A stretch of DNA of 64,000 bases from Gimesia chilikensis (GTDB taxonomy: Bacteria; Planctomycetota; Planctomycetia; Planctomycetales; Planctomycetaceae). The DNA lies in assembly GCF_007744075.1 (NCBI RefSeq), contig NZ_CP036266.1, positions 372,001-436,000 on the forward strand, in the 5' to 3' direction. Every line of letters starts with the position of its first letter. Position 1 is the first letter of the stretch. The notes beneath the pieces are model-generated. The model had not been told where the DNA came from, ran no database searches, and saw nothing but the letters and a program-made list of their open reading frames with translations. The position numbers and the translations under genes were made by a program. This document shows positions 28,182 through 36,981 of the stretch, piece after piece.

Positions 28182-29387
28182 TTACTTCAGGAAGAAGAAG
28201 CGTTCGGCACTTTTGACGGTCTTGGGATCTTCTTCGCGGAGCTTGGCAAGAAGTTCCTTGGCTTTTTCCGTCGTGGCGGCATCGGGGCCACCGCCATTTT
28301 TGTTTTTCCCTTTGGAGGCGACGAGCAGATAACGCACGATGGCCCGTTTGATGGAGGGAATGTTGTAGTCTTCGGCGCCGTACATTTCCATCAGGCGGTT
28401 CATGACGCTCCAGTCATCCCAGCGAGCGAGGTCCGCGACAACGAGGTCGGTCAGTTCAGGGCGATCGAGGAGCAGTCGCATGGATTTCCGCAGGCGTGCC
28501 TTGTCGATGCGTCCGTCGCCATAGGTCCACATGAAACGCAGAGCCTGCATGGCGGCGTAGGTTTCACTGAAGGCGACATCCTTGGGGACGAACTTGGATT
28601 CGTCGATTTTATCGAGCCCGTCCGATCCGGTGAGCAGCAGGTAGCCGGAGATGACGCCGTCGATCCCCAGGCGGAAGTCTTTGGTGGGTTCATTGATTTT
28701 CTTTTCCATGAACTCCACATCTTCACCCTGGCCACAGAGTCCCATCAGCAGTCCGTAGAGACCGATGCGGGTGACGGGGGTTTCGGGATCGGAGAGCCAC
28801 TTGCGGATTTTTTCGCGGGGCATGTCTTTGGACAGCGTGGCGATATCTTCGTAGGGGGCGTTGGCGAATTCGGCATAGGCGTCGTTCGAGATCATCTGGT
28901 CCGGGAATTCCAGGAACTTCAGGAAGTAACGCAGACGCTTGGATGTTTTTTCTTCCGGCGGTGGTGCCTGGGAGACGTAGTGGTAGCTGGTTTCGGTGAC
29001 TTCGATCGGATCGCCCCAGTCGACTTCTGCGCCCTTGGTGCCCAGCAGCATGAACAGGTTGCCTTTCTTGCCGGGACGATGGCGATTGATGGTGATTTTA
29101 TCGCCGACTTTGAGCTTGTCCTTATCTGACTGGCGGATGATCTCTTTGACTTCGAAGACGGTTTTACCCGCTTTTTCGAGGTCTCCTTTCTCGGCTTCGA
29201 TCCACTGGACGAGCACGGCGACGTCTGACTGAGACAACTGTTCGGTCAGGGTCAGCGAGGGAGCGGAGCAGAAGGGACAGGCCTGGGCCACAGGTACCTG
29301 GGCCAGCAGGATCAGTCCGCAGAGCAATCCCATGACGGTGCGTTGTTTGAGGATGCGATGTTGGAAGAAATTTGTCAGACGATTCAT
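28182..29387 (-). CDS. Secreted CPFC-motif protein, paralogue of previous gene
   Basis: The start is taken as the ATG at 29387, with GAGGT 9 bases upstream; earlier in-frame codons overlap the preceding gene. The 401-residue protein has a signal peptide (residues about 18-35) followed by ACPFCSAPSLTLTEQL. Domain layout as in the neighbour: CxxC at the mature N-terminus, beta-rich region with DKITINRHRPGKKGN, then helical repeats. The two proteins are tandem paralogues. The CxxC could bind a metal or haem-free redox centre, or form a disulfide; nothing in the sequence decides. It lies 64 bp downstream of a CCFG-motif lipoprotein gene. Confidence 0.8.
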   Translation of the reverse strand: MNRLTNFFQHRILKQRTVMGLLCGLILLAQVPVAQACPFCSAPSLTLTEQLSQSDVAVLVQWIEAEKGDLEKAGKTVFEVKEIIRQSDKDKLKVGDKITINRHRPGKKGNLFMLLGTKGAEVDWGDPIEVTETSYHYVSQAPPPEEKTSKRLRYFLKFLEFPDQMISNDAYAEFANAPYEDIATLSKDMPREKIRKWLSDPETPVTRIGLYGLLMGLCGQGEDVEFMEKKINEPTKDFRLGIDGVISGYLLLTGSDGLDKIDESKFVPKDVAFSETYAAMQALRFMWTYGDGRIDKARLRKSMRLLLDRPELTDLVVADLARWDDWSVMNRLMEMYGAEDYNIPSIKRAIVRYLLVASKGKNKNGGGPDAATTEKAKELLAKLREEDPKTVKSAERFFFLK

Positions 29388-29451
29388 GAGCCAGACCTCG
29401 TGGCGGTAGTTAACAATTTTGTAAAACGCGTTTTGTTTCCGTAAACATTTA

Positions 29452-30336
29452 TTATTGATCGATGACGATGGCGTCGTCAATCAAGTAGATCCGCTCCAGT
29501 TCTCCGTCGATGGTTTCAGCCTTGATGTGGAAGACGCCGACCACGTCGAAGGGGCGGTTCAGAATGTAGTCTGTTGTGACGCCGTCCTTGAGGAGTACGG
29601 GGAACAGGTCGTAGATTTTCGGGTTCTTGCCGAAGCAGCAGATCTGGTTGTCCCGGGCGAGGAGGAAATACTCATTGCCGGTCTGCTGGAACGGGGGATA
29701 CATGAAACCGCGAATGCGAATTCGTTTGCCGTTCAGATCCTTCAGCCACTGAGGCATGAGCTCGGGGGCTTCGGGAGTGACCGGTTCCATATTCATGACT
29801 TTGAGCAGGTCGATGTCATCGTAGCTGACCTGCAGGGCATCGTTGGGTGCGACGTGTCGGAAGGATTTGTTTTTGACCAGGATCTTGACTTCCCGCGGTT
29901 CCATTTTCGCCGTCTGCTGCTGTTCCTCTTCCGGAGTGAGTGCCCGGAGGCTCGGATCGGGACGCTGCGCGATCAGGGGGAGGAATTCGTCGGTGGCATC
30001 GACGGCGGCAGTGGTTTCCGTGGGGGCCGGTTTGGCTGTGGTTCCGGTCTCCAGTGGCATCGGTTCAGCCGATTTGACTGCGGAGGTCTGGGTAATGGTT
30101 TCCGGTTCGGGTTCTACCGGCTCCGACTGTTCTGGAACCGTTGCGGCGACCTGTTCGGGCTGGTTGTCAGCGGCGTCTTTCTGCTCGGGGGATTTGGCAT
30201 CGATCTGTTCGCTGTATTGACGGTACTCGGTCTGGTCTGATGAATTGCAGCCGGCTCCCCAGAAGGTGAGGCTGCAGAGGGTGAGGATTATCAGACTGAC
30301 TGGTGAGTATCGGGTGGGATTGTGGTGGGCCTGCAC
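29452..30336 (-). CDS. CCFG-motif lipoprotein, DUF3299-like
   Basis: I chose the GTG at 30336 because CAGGAG lies 9 bases before it; a TTG at 30372 is the upstream alternative. The 294-residue protein has a lipobox (FWGAGC) and then a long low-complexity region rich in Glu, Pro, Thr and Ala (about residues 35-130), probably a periplasmic spacer. The C-terminal ~100 residues contain GKRIRIRGFMYPP, FLLARDNQICCFG and a closing beta region, which resemble in order the DUF3299 pattern (G-basic-x-hydrophobic-x-GF...P ... FLLV ... CxH). The same module occurs in the upstream gene at 30507-31223. DUF3299 proteins accompany ABC transporters for zinc in Vibrio, which fits the ABC genes 4-6 kb upstream. 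Confidence 0.7.
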   Translation of the reverse strand: MQAHHNPTRYSPVSLIILTLCSLTFWGAGCNSSDQTEYRQYSEQIDAKSPEQKDAADNQPEQVAATVPEQSEPVEPEPETITQTSAVKSAEPMPLETGTTAKPAPTETTAAVDATDEFLPLIAQRPDPSLRALTPEEEQQQTAKMEPREVKILVKNKSFRHVAPNDALQVSYDDIDLLKVMNMEPVTPEAPELMPQWLKDLNGKRIRIRGFMYPPFQQTGNEYFLLARDNQICCFGKNPKIYDLFPVLLKDGVTTDYILNRPFDVVGVFHIKAETIDGELERIYLIDDAIVIDQ

Positions 30337-30506
30337 GTGATCAAACTCCTGATGATCGGGTGGTTGCACCAACTTCTGGATAAAGTTGATAATGGCTCAG
30401 ACTGTGAATCAACCTGAGCCATTCAAATTCGTAACGAGGTAATAAACGCGTTGGTCTGGGTCTCCGGTGTTTTCAGGCGGGTGTCTCTGTGTGGTTGTCT
30501 GTTCGT

Positions 30507-31223
30507 TTATCTGTAGGAAGTACGAGCCTGTTCGAAGTGGGTCCCCTTCAGCTGGTAGACCGGACGTAATTCACCGGCCTGGGTCGGGGCTTCTGCGACG
30601 AATTCACCGGCAACGGAAACGAGACCGGAATAGAAGTCGGCCCGATTCTTACCCTGCATTTCGACCAGGATCATATCTTTCACGTCGGGCTGGCCGCCGA
30701 AGCAGCACTGGCCGTTATCTTTAACCAGAATGAAAGACTGCAGGTCTTCGGTCTGGCGTGTGGGGTACATGTAACCTTTGACGAAGACTTTCTGCTTGTC
30801 CATTTTGAGTACGTCGGGATTGACGCTGGTCACGCCATCTTTCTGGACGAATTCTTTGGCCGAAATGTCGGTGGCGAAGTTGATGCGCTGGTAGCCTTCG
30901 GGAACTTCGTGTGCATAGACGAAGGACTGATAGCTGATGCCGGTGCCCAGGAAGAAGGTCGACAGCATGAGGCCGGCACGGGCCACCATTTTGCCGCCCA
31001 GTTCACCGCCAGCCCGGCGGATATTGAACATACTGATCAGCGAGACCACGATACCGAACACGGCCACACCCAGACCGATGATCCCGAACAGGGCGATAAA
31101 GGAGAGCAGCCCCAGTACCAGGCCCACGACAGCAGTCGGGGGAACCGGCTTGTAGGAAAACTCATCCTGACCTTCGAAGGAATTTTGCAGCGAGTGATTG
31201 GAGCCATCAAGAACTTGCGACAT
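30507..31223 (-). CDS. Membrane protein with DUF4190-like helices and CCFG (DUF3299-like) domain
   Basis: 238 residues. Two transmembrane helices (VVGLVLGLLSFIALFGIIGLG and the following GVAVFGIVVSLISMF, about residues 30-70) are followed by NIRRAGGELGGKMVARAGLML with a third hydrophobic segment, the arrangement of DUF4190 proteins. The C-terminal part from about residue 145 carries QKVFVKGYMYP, FILVKDNGQCCFGGQPDVKDM and a final beta region, homologous to the neighbouring lipoprotein. The domain should face the periplasm. The pair of CCFG proteins may cooperate with the histidine-rich ABC transporter upstream. Function is inferred only from context. Confidence 0.75.
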   Translation of the reverse strand: MSQVLDGSNHSLQNSFEGQDEFSYKPVPPTAVVGLVLGLLSFIALFGIIGLGVAVFGIVVSLISMFNIRRAGGELGGKMVARAGLMLSTFFLGTGISYQSFVYAHEVPEGYQRINFATDISAKEFVQKDGVTSVNPDVLKMDKQKVFVKGYMYPTRQTEDLQSFILVKDNGQCCFGGQPDVKDMILVEMQGKNRADFYSGLVSVAGEFVAEAPTQAGELRPVYQLKGTHFEQARTSYR

Positions 31224-31679
31224 CTTGCAAGGCCTTTCAAAATTCAGCAGAAATAAACAGGGAATACAGTTAATTATCGCAGAATCACAGGTTGCCCGGC
31301 CAGAACAACTGGCTGAAGTTCAGAACGGGGTCTGGATTTTTTACTATCATATCAGGGAGGAGGGATGAGAACATCCCTGAAATCATCCAGAACCGGTCAG
31401 AAAATTCTGAAGTTCCGGGTAAAGTGAGCCTGACTCTGTAGATCCCTTGCTGAGCGACAGGCAGAATGCTCCCTGAAACCAGTCCTTTATAATAGTATAT
31501 ACGGGATCGCGTCGATTTTCGTTGAATTTTTATCAATCTTAACTTAAAGCGGGGCCCGCCAGGATGTCATGTGCCGCAAGGCTATGTCAGGAAACAGTTT
31601 ATGGCTGTGTTTCAGGTGTTGTGGCAAAAAGGGAAAACTGCCGAATGGAGGGCCGGATTGGGCGGAGGTCACTCCCCGA
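31224..31679. other. Intergenic region between CCFG gene and phosphonate-type operon
   Basis: 456 bp with no credible gene. On the minus strand an AT-rich patch (around 31480-31500, TATACT/TATTAT type) could be part of a promoter for the CCFG gene, but no matching -35 is convincing. No terminator after the HD-domain gene was seen. Confidence 0.4.
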
Positions 31680-32282
31680 TCAATGTTCCAGACAGCTGAG
31701 TACTTCGACGCGGTAATCTTCCAGACCTGGTACCGAGAGCCCTCTGACCTTGGCGCCGTCATCCCAGCGGCGGAGAAGCACAGCCGTATGATGGAAGGGC
31801 TGGCTTTCGAACCGTGCCACTTCCTTGTCGCTCATCAGCCCTCCCTGCAGGGCGAAGCTCCTCTGCGAAGCGAGTGACAGGCCATTGAAGTAATCGGGTT
31901 CGACGGTGCAGAGATAGCGCTTGGCGGGGACGTGCAGAAAGATCGGATCGGTAATCGCTCTGCCGAAAAACGGTTCCAACTGACGGGCGCCGACCGTTTC
32001 GTGTTCCCAGTCTTCGGAGAGGAAATCGTCGTGTGCCTCATGCTCGTTCATCAGGAAGTGGCCGATATCGTGCAGCAGGGCAGCGGTGATCTGTTCCATG
32101 CTGGCCTGACTGCTGCGGGCGAGTTGTGCGGCCTGCAGAGCATGTTCCAGTTGCGTGACTGCTTCATCGTAGTAGCTCTGTCCCTGTACCTGCATCAGTT
32201 CGAACAGGCCGTCGACTCGCTGGTCGGGAGTTTTTTCGAGTGAGAGGACATCGTGCAGGGAGATTTCGATTTTTTCTTTCAT
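31680..32282 (-). CDS. phnZ: PhnZ/TmpB-like HD-domain diiron oxygenase
   Basis: 200 residues. The residues that PhnZ uses, as I recall them (Tyr24, Glu27, His34, His58-Asp59, His62, His80, His104, Asp161), map onto Tyr37, Glu40, His47, His71-Asp72, His75 (in HDIGH), His94, His117 and Asp174 with the same or nearly the same spacing. PhnZ is a mixed-valence diiron oxygenase that cleaves the C-P bond of 1-hydroxylated 2-aminoethylphosphonate to glycine and phosphate; TmpB acts on the trimethylated analogue. The start overlaps the stop of the preceding dioxygenase gene by ATGA, matching the PhnY-PhnZ pairing. Substrate choice between the two pathways is not decidable here. Confidence 0.8.
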   Translation of the reverse strand: MKEKIEISLHDVLSLEKTPDQRVDGLFELMQVQGQSYYDEAVTQLEHALQAAQLARSSQASMEQITAALLHDIGHFLMNEHEAHDDFLSEDWEHETVGARQLEPFFGRAITDPIFLHVPAKRYLCTVEPDYFNGLSLASQRSFALQGGLMSDKEVARFESQPFHHTAVLLRRWDDGAKVRGLSVPGLEDYRVEVLSCLEH

Positions 32283-33061
32283 GACCGTTCCACAGGCTTT
32301 CCGTTAAAATGGCCGATCTTACTGATCTGTAGTTTCTCGGCGCTGGTTTGTCCGATTTCCGCTAATGAACGTCGTTTATCTGCGTAGTATGCTTCACGCC
32401 GGTCTCCCTCCGCGAGTGCGTTGTAGGTGAGGTAAAGCGTGCGGCGCGGTTGCTCTGTTTTGTTGGGCGGACTTTTATGGGGAGCGTATGAGCTGAAGAA
32501 CAGGGCATCACCCGGCTGCATGGGCACCGGTTCCCAGTTCAGCGTTAAAGCGAACTCGGGTTCGATGCAGCCGTGTTCATCCAGGTGCAGCAGTCCCTGG
32601 CGATGCAGATCGGGGGCGAAGAACAGGCAGCCGTTTTCCGGAGTGGCCGCGTCGATGGCGATCGAACAGGTGATGTGATTGTGGATGAACTCGTAAGCGG
32701 GGGCATCCTGATGCGGGGCATAGCCGCCTCCGCCCGGATACTTGTAGTTGATCTTTTCTTTGTAGAGGACCGCCGGTTCGCCTATCAGGGAGCCGGCGTA
32801 TTCCGGAATCTTGCCTGTGGTGAGCAGCGATCGGATGCCGGTGTGGAAGTCGAGCAGATACTCGGTGCGGGCGAGACGAATGCCGGCGGGAGTCTGTTCG
32901 AAGTGGTGCATCCACTGGTCATCGCTGGCGGGCCATTCGCTGATTTCCTCGACCCACTCCTGCAGATTCCGGGTTTCATCGGGTGTGAGGAAGCCGGGCA
33001 GTTTGAGGTAACCGGTCTGCTGCCACTGGTCCTGTTGTGCGCGGGTAATGCTGATAGTCAT
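32279..33061 (-). CDS. phnY: PhnY/TmpA-like Fe(II)/2-oxoglutarate dioxygenase
   Basis: 260 residues of the phytanoyl-CoA dioxygenase (PhyH) superfamily. The facial triad is His117-x-Asp119 (APHQDAP) and His195 (YAPHKSPPN), with the 2-oxoglutarate-binding Arg in PRRTLYLTY. PhnY and TmpA hydroxylate the carbon next to phosphorus in 2-aminoethylphosphonate or its trimethyl form, making the substrate for the HD oxygenase. Assignment rests on the overlapping downstream PhnZ-like gene as much as on sequence. Both ends overlap neighbours by 4 bp, so three genes are coupled. Confidence 0.75.
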   Translation of the reverse strand: MTISITRAQQDQWQQTGYLKLPGFLTPDETRNLQEWVEEISEWPASDDQWMHHFEQTPAGIRLARTEYLLDFHTGIRSLLTTGKIPEYAGSLIGEPAVLYKEKINYKYPGGGGYAPHQDAPAYEFIHNHITCSIAIDAATPENGCLFFAPDLHRQGLLHLDEHGCIEPEFALTLNWEPVPMQPGDALFFSSYAPHKSPPNKTEQPRRTLYLTYNALAEGDRREAYYADKRRSLAEIGQTSAEKLQISKIGHFNGKPVERS

Positions 33062-34455
33062 GATACGATGCCTGTATTGGTGCCTAAGCGATTGTCGGTT
33101 TCGAGTTTGAGCTGCGGTGCCGGCGCGGGTTGGCTGACCGACTGTCGCAGGTGGAAGTAACGGATGACGTACAGGGTGCCTGCGATGGAGAGGGGCGAGA
33201 TGATCAACGCCAGCCAGAAGAGCAGGGCGACGAAATCGAGGTTGTTTGCGAATACCAGATTGACGGTGGCCATTAAAATAACGGTGCTGAGATAGCCTGC
33301 GAAATCGCCAAGGTAGAGCAGGTAGCCGACATTGCTCTTATAGCGGAGCATGGCGATGACCCGTTCGTAAATCGTGGTGTGAAAGAGGACATACGGGACG
33401 TAGAGGCTGATGCCGATCAGCACCATGAACTGAAACGCTGCCTGTTCGGTCCAGCTGGTGGTGCCCCAGTAGTAGAGCGTAGTGCCCAGTGCGGTCGCGA
33501 AGCCGATTCCTGTCAGGAGCATGCCTGTGAAAAAGGCGCGATAGTTCGCTCCAATAAAGACGGCAATCGCACTGAGGGCGACGACCACCGCGGCGACCAG
33601 GGTTTCGGACTGCGCGAAGATGGCCGGTTTTTCGATGCCGAACCCGGACCAGATTTCGGCTGCGTAATCGTCGCGGACGCTGCGGAACAGCGTGAGGAGA
33701 ACCATCAGCAGGATCAGCACGGTCAGGCCGCCGGCGTGGTTTCGAAAAAACTGGCGTCGTTCTGCACCATTGAAGGGGGAGCGAACCGCACGAGCCGAGA
33801 TGTCACTTTCTCCGGGGGGCGGGATCTGCTGCAGCATCCAGACACCTACCAGAAGTGGCAGCCAGAACAGGCCGCCTGTGGCGAACGGCATCCAGAATTC
33901 CGACACGCCGTAGTTCTGCATCAGGACCGCACCGACGGTTTTGACGGTACCCGAGGCCATGATGAAGCTGGCACACAGGCCGGCGGCCATGGCTTCGGTG
34001 ACGCGTCTCCCCTCCAGAAATGCGAAGACACATCCAAAGACCATGCCCAGCGGCAGCCCGTTCAGGAACAGAAACAGCGGTTTGAGCCAGTAGGGAGCGA
34101 CGGCGTAGGGGAGCAGCGCCAGATGTGCGATGGCAATCAATGAGAGAATCATGGTAGCGCGGCGGTTGGCGGTCATCTCGGAAATGACCTTGATGCCGAT
34201 CAGTTTGGAGAGAGCGTAGCCGCTGATTTGCGCGAACAGGAGAATGACTTTATAGCCGAGTCCCCAGAAGACGAGGTCTTCATACTGGGCCACCGTAAAC
34301 GGTTTACGGAAGGCGTACATGCAGAAATAAGTCGTAAAGGCAGCGATCACAGACCAGAGGGTCAGAACCCCCTGGTGACTCTGTTCCAGACGCGTCGAGA
34401 TGTACCGTGATCGAAATCGCATGGAGCGTCTTTTCGCGAAGCTGATGTCGGACAA
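33058..34455 (-). CDS. DUF5690-type multi-pass membrane protein, putative phosphonate transporter
   Basis: 465 residues from a TTG start (ATG at 34422 is an alternative). About 12 hydrophobic segments are visible, starting VIAAFTTYFCMYAFRKPFTV and ending ALIISPLSIAGTLYVIRYF; the FRKPF and cytoplasmic basic loops recall major-facilitator proteins, and the pattern fits DUF5690, a family without known substrate as far as I recall. It is the first gene of the three-gene operon and overlaps the dioxygenase by ATGA, so uptake of the phosphonate, or export of its product, is the simplest role. That role is inference from position alone. Confidence 0.7.
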   Translation of the reverse strand: MSDISFAKRRSMRFRSRYISTRLEQSHQGVLTLWSVIAAFTTYFCMYAFRKPFTVAQYEDLVFWGLGYKVILLFAQISGYALSKLIGIKVISEMTANRRATMILSLIAIAHLALLPYAVAPYWLKPLFLFLNGLPLGMVFGCVFAFLEGRRVTEAMAAGLCASFIMASGTVKTVGAVLMQNYGVSEFWMPFATGGLFWLPLLVGVWMLQQIPPPGESDISARAVRSPFNGAERRQFFRNHAGGLTVLILLMVLLTLFRSVRDDYAAEIWSGFGIEKPAIFAQSETLVAAVVVALSAIAVFIGANYRAFFTGMLLTGIGFATALGTTLYYWGTTSWTEQAAFQFMVLIGISLYVPYVLFHTTIYERVIAMLRYKSNVGYLLYLGDFAGYLSTVILMATVNLVFANNLDFVALLFWLALIISPLSIAGTLYVIRYFHLRQSVSQPAPAPQLKLETDNRLGTNTGIVS

Positions 34456-34561
34456 TGAATCAGCTTCGAGATGGTACAGTACACGCGTGAAGGACTGATG
34501 ACGGGGATGTGAATAGCCGATGAAGGGCTGGTGTCACAGTGGCCCCGGTCGTCAAGCAGGA

Positions 34562-35923
34562 TCAGGTATCACTCAAAGTACTGGCGACGTCGGTGCGGTA
34601 GGCGGTCATCGCGGGGATGAAGCCGACCAGTGAGGCCAGGACGATCAGGATCGGGAGCAGGACCAGTTCCAGTGAGTTGAAGGCCAGAGGGTTAATCAGC
34701 AGGCCGCTACGAGCTTCAATGATCGGGGCGGCGACAAAGACCAGTCCGTGACCGAGCAGGATACCCAGGATCCCCCCGCCGAGACAGAGCAGGACCGATT
34801 CCGACAGAATGATGGCAAAGACTGTCGTACGGCCGGCACCCAGGGCACGCATGATGGCGATCTCCCGTTTACGGTCGGCCATGGAGTTGTAAATACTGAC
34901 GAAAATACTGACTCCGGAGACGATGATGATCAACGAGGTCAGAACGACCAGCATCGTGCGGACATTGCCGACAATGTTCTGCATTAACCAGCTGATCTGC
35001 CTGATCGGATTGACGGCCATGGCCTGGTTGGCTTCCTGCAGTTCGGATTGAAACTTGATCGTGGAGAAGCCGCGGAGGCGGTCGCCTTTCATCTGGACCA
35101 GAATCGCGGTGACTTCTTTCTGGGCATCAGGCACTTCGTGATCATGGCCATGGCCGTGATCGTGTCCGCTGTGATCATGGTGATCGTGAGCCGCCTGTTC
35201 TTTCATGAGTGCTTTCAGTTTTTCTTCATCGAGTTTTTCGCCGAAGAAGGCAGCTTCCCGCTTGAGTGCTTCATCCAGTGGCTTTTCGTGTCCAGAGACC
35301 TGGTAGAAGCCGCGCAGGTTGACGAAGACGGTGCGGTCGTTGGGCGTACCGGTAGGCGCGAGGATGCCGACGATCTTGAATTTTTCATCGTGCACATGGC
35401 CGGCTTCTGCCGACCCGTGAATCAGCTGAAATTCATCTCCCATTTTCCAGTTGTTCTGCCGGGCGACGGCAGAGCCGATGACGGCATCCCAGGTGCCAGG
35501 CAGGAATTTGCCATCCTTGTTGATGCGGAAGTGCCGACCGGGGATGTATTCCAGAGCGAAGTAGCGGGGAATGGTACCGACAATCGGAAAGCCACCTTTC
35601 TGGGTGACATCACCAATGGCGAAGGGGATGGCTTCTTCAATACGGGGGTCTTTTTTGATCTCTTCGTAATAACGGTAGGGGAGATTTTCAATCGGGGCAC
35701 CGACGCGAAATACGGTGCTCAAAATGAGCTGCAGCTTGCTGCCCTGGGCACCCACGACCAGGTCATAGCCACTGGCCGTCTGGTTAAACATCTTGTCGAT
35801 GATTCCGTTGATGACGAGCACGGAGACTAAGAGCGTTACACCCAGTGCCACGCTGAGGGCGGTCAGTGCAGAGGCGAGGCGACGTTCTTTGATACTTTTC
35901 CAGGCGATGGTCAGTGTATTCAT
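34562..35923 (-). CDS. FtsX/MacB-type ABC transporter permease with histidine-rich loop
   Basis: 453 residues with a first transmembrane helix near residues 18-40, a large extracytoplasmic MacB-like core and three C-terminal helices that include the FtsX signature MADRKREIAIMRALGAGR. A histidine-rich insertion (HDHHDHSGHDHGHGHDH) lies near residues 245-265 in the extracytoplasmic part. His-rich loops bind zinc, copper or nickel, and zinc-linked ABC operons such as Zrg of Vibrio encode a permease of this type. The ATPase gene precedes it by 64 bp. The phosphonate-like operon lies immediately downstream and then the CCFG genes. Confidence 0.85.
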   Translation of the reverse strand: MNTLTIAWKSIKERRLASALTALSVALGVTLLVSVLVINGIIDKMFNQTASGYDLVVGAQGSKLQLILSTVFRVGAPIENLPYRYYEEIKKDPRIEEAIPFAIGDVTQKGGFPIVGTIPRYFALEYIPGRHFRINKDGKFLPGTWDAVIGSAVARQNNWKMGDEFQLIHGSAEAGHVHDEKFKIVGILAPTGTPNDRTVFVNLRGFYQVSGHEKPLDEALKREAAFFGEKLDEEKLKALMKEQAAHDHHDHSGHDHGHGHDHEVPDAQKEVTAILVQMKGDRLRGFSTIKFQSELQEANQAMAVNPIRQISWLMQNIVGNVRTMLVVLTSLIIIVSGVSIFVSIYNSMADRKREIAIMRALGAGRTTVFAIILSESVLLCLGGGILGILLGHGLVFVAAPIIEARSGLLINPLAFNSLELVLLPILIVLASLVGFIPAMTAYRTDVASTLSDT

Positions 35924-35987
35924 GATAGAAAGCTGCTTTGTGTATGGTTCGCAAAGGGATGACGATTCACTGAAACAGGAAGTCCGC

Positions 35988-36662
35988 TCAGGTCGTCACG
36001 ATGGCTTTGTTGAAGTCGGAGAGGGTTTCAACCCGTTCAAACTGGCTGGCGACTTCCTGGGAGTGTGTCACCAGCAGCATGGCGATCTGGTGCTGAGTGC
36101 AGGCGTCGCGGAGCAGTTTGAGAATGGTTTCCTGATTGCCGACATCGACGTTCGCCGTCGGTTCGTCGGCCAGCAGCAGTTTGGGTTGATTGGCCAGGGC
36201 ACGCGCGACGGCGACGCGCTGCTGTTCCCCGACGGACATCTGTTTGGGGCGGTGATTCAGGCGATGCTCGAGCCCCACGAGGGCCAGCAGTTCTTTCGCC
36301 CGGTCGCGGCTCGCTTTTTTTCGCGAGAAGCTCATGCCGAGCAGGACGTTTTCCAGGGCCGAGAACGCGGGGAGCAGATTGAAGGTCTGGAAGACGAAGC
36401 CGATGCGTTCGGCGCGAAAGCGGTCGCGGACGACTTCGGGCATGGAGGCGATTTCGGTTCCCGCGATGGTGACTTTCCCACTGTCGGCGGTGGTAATGCC
36501 GGAAATGACGTTGAGCAGTGTCGATTTCCCCGAGCCACTCTCGCCGATGAGAACAACCTGTTCCTGTTCTTTGACTTCAAAGCGTTCGATATCCAGGATG
36601 GGGAGTGTCGAGCCATCCGGTTCGCGGTAGCTCTTTTTGACATTTTCCAATAGCAGGGACAT
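35988..36662 (-). CDS. ABC transporter ATP-binding protein (LolD/MacB-type)
   Basis: The start is the ATG at 36662, with GAGGT 7-11 bases upstream; 224 residues. Motifs: Walker A GESGSGKST, signature MSVGEQQRVAVARAL, Walker B LLLADEPTANVD and switch His in LLVTHSQEV. The size and short helical domain match ATPases that serve FtsX/MacB-type permeases, and the permease gene follows after 64 bp. Energises extraction or transport of a substrate at the outer leaflet; the permease's His-rich loop points to metal. Confidence 0.92.
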   Translation of the reverse strand: MSLLLENVKKSYREPDGSTLPILDIERFEVKEQEQVVLIGESGSGKSTLLNVISGITTADSGKVTIAGTEIASMPEVVRDRFRAERIGFVFQTFNLLPAFSALENVLLGMSFSRKKASRDRAKELLALVGLEHRLNHRPKQMSVGEQQRVAVARALANQPKLLLADEPTANVDVGNQETILKLLRDACTQHQIAMLLVTHSQEVASQFERVETLSDFNKAIVTT

Positions 36663-36981
36663 GCTGACCTCGTCTGATGGGAATCTGGCCACGCCGCAAA
36701 CCGTGGTTCCGGCGTCGGGCCGTATAGTTTGTTTTTGCAAATGTTATGCAATTAGCCGGGTGTTGCCTAGGGTTGTTCTGTCAAATCTTCCTGATTCCTG
36801 CGGAACTCAGGGAACCGCGGGTCGGATCTTAAACAATTATTAATATATGACTTACGTCTCCCCGGTGGCAAGTCGGTTTTCACAGAATCGCCGTAGGCTT
36901 AATCAGGGGGATTTGCTATAGTCCCGACTCTCTGATTTTAACCGAAGCGTATCCGTATTGTGAATCAAGGATGATGGCAAG
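36663..36981. other. Divergent promoter region between ABC and L,D-transpeptidase genes
   Basis: 319 bp separating divergent transcription units. It has AT-rich stretches (36830-36850) and a TATAGT (36916-36921) upstream of the transpeptidase gene without a good -35. No gene is visible. Confidence 0.4.

Noticed and set aside
28110-29129. A 339-codon + strand frame opposite the CPFC paralogue
   Set aside because: The reverse-strand protein has a signal peptide and a conserved family pattern; the + strand product is an antisense shadow rich in Phe and Gly.
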